Origin: Candidatus Schekmanbacteria bacterium GWA2_38_11
Lineage (GTDB): Bacteria > Schekmanbacteria > GWA2-38-11
Assembly (NCBI GenBank): GCA_001790645.1
Contig: MGDB01000049.1
Span: 1 to 7,252 of the forward strand
Length of the DNA: 7,252 nucleotides
Reading direction: 5' to 3'
Numbering within the stretch: the stretch's first letter is position 1; each line of letters begins with the position of its first letter. This document shows, in pieces, positions 6,695 through 7,252 of the stretch. The notes beneath the pieces are model-generated. The model did no database searches. It saw only the letters and a program-made list of their open reading frames with translations, and had not been told where the DNA came from. A program made the position numbers and the translations under genes.

Positions 6695-7252
6695 CTTGTA
6701 TTGTAATTTCTTTTGTCCGGACTTTGCTCAAGTCCATTCTCCCTATGCCTCTTAAGGAAGCTAATTTTATAAACCCTAATTCTTCAGGTTTTTTCCCGAA
6801 AAAACCTGCGCCGAATGCATCGATTGCCACCTGGTCGATTCCTGCCGCAACAGTATTTGTCTCCCGCACGTCTGAAAGGTTTCCTCCCTGGGGCCCGTTT
6901 GCGATTAAAATTCTGTAGGCATCAAGGATTGTTAAAGTAGGCTTCATAAAAGTTGCAAGGTCAACAATGCTTTCATCAATTCTTTGATGAAGAACAGACC
7001 TGTGCCCTCCGATTATGCCGTACCAGTTTTTGAGTGCCATGGTGGCGCCGCAAAGGTTATGGTGTTTGGCAATCGGAATGTTTATAACTTTGTCAGCCTC
7101 AACAAAATCGCGGTAAACCGGCCATTCATCCAAGACTTCTCCCTTGATTTTAAGAACTCTGAATTTTCGCTCGACAGGCAGGGAAACAGTTGCGCCGGCA
7201 GCTTTTGCTGCGGTTCCGATCCCGCTTCTCTGAAAACAGCGGGCTGGATCGT
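6687..7252 (-). CDS. DUF362 domain protein, N-terminus beyond the right edge
   Basis: The frame stays open from the TAA at 6687-6689 to the window edge, giving 187 visible C-terminal residues. The part beyond the TTG at 7133 is coding too, because it contains DPARCFQRSGIGTAAKAAGA, a motif expected in DUF362 proteins before the core. Further motifs are INIPIAKHHN, ATMALKNWYGIIGGHR, a TLTILDAYRIL block followed by NGPQGG, and IDQVAIDAFGA. These match COG2006 proteins and correspond to motifs in the Tat-DUF362 protein at the other end of the cluster (INVPTVKRH, AMKNHFGSV, VVDAQYLL). No cysteine-rich ferredoxin segment is present in the visible part, and whether it has a Tat signal cannot be seen. 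It overlaps the NapH-NapG-like gene by 8 bp, so both are translated from one message and probably act together. The biochemical role of DUF362 is not established. Confidence 0.87.
   Translation of the reverse strand, partial: DPARCFQRSGIGTAAKAAGATVSLPVERKFRVLKIKGEVLDEWPVYRDFVEADKVINIPIAKHHNLCGATMALKNWYGIIGGHRSVLHQRIDESIVDLATFMKPTLTILDAYRILIANGPQGGNLSDVRETNTVAAGIDQVAIDAFGAGFFGKKPEELGFIKLASLRGIGRMDLSKVRTKEITIQGE

Noticed and set aside
7131..7133. TTG start for the right-edge DUF362 gene
   Set aside because: The frame stays open to 7252 and the residues upstream carry a DUF362 motif (DPARCFQRSG), so the gene continues beyond the window.

Overview
The window holds six protein genes in two convergent blocks that meet almost end to end near position 3344. 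No rRNA, tRNA, CRISPR array, insertion sequence or phage gene was seen. Several features suggest an uncultured Gram-negative bacterium with an anaerobic or redox-flexible lifestyle. These are an AT-rich genome by eye, TMTC-like membrane/TPR proteins, Tat-exported and Fe-S-rich envelope proteins, and an extragenic inverted palindrome pair. The lineage (a deep candidate phylum, Desulfobacterota or Nitrospirota-like) is only a guess.

Left block (+ strand, 1-3341). Two tandem paralogues encode proteins of the GT-C-like DUF1736/TMTC type, a polytopic membrane domain followed by a tetratricopeptide array. The first is cut by the window edge and shows only its last transmembrane segment and eight TPRs. 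The second is complete at 766 residues, with about ten membrane segments and nine TPRs. The two are about 92% identical in DNA over about 215 bases at the membrane/TPR junction, but their arrays differ in unit number and in which units match. This fits a duplication followed by repeat gain, loss or conversion.

Right block (- strand, read from 7252 down to 3347). The order is: a DUF362 protein (N-terminus outside the window), a 551-residue NapH-NapG-like fusion with sites for about six [4Fe-4S] clusters, a small secreted DUF6599-like protein, a 145-bp gap with two perfect hairpins, and a second DUF362 protein with a textbook Tat signal. The first three genes overlap by 8 and 4 bp and are almost certainly one translationally coupled operon. 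The last gene has its own strong Shine-Dalgarno and may be in the same transcript.

Taken together, the right block looks like an uncharacterised membrane-associated Fe-S/electron-transfer system. A quinol- or membrane-linked NapH-like module would feed a four-cluster NapG-like module, with DUF362 proteins and a small exported protein as partners. No catalytic subunit such as NapA, NosZ or MauB is visible, so the substrate is unknown. This is the part of the window most worth following up.
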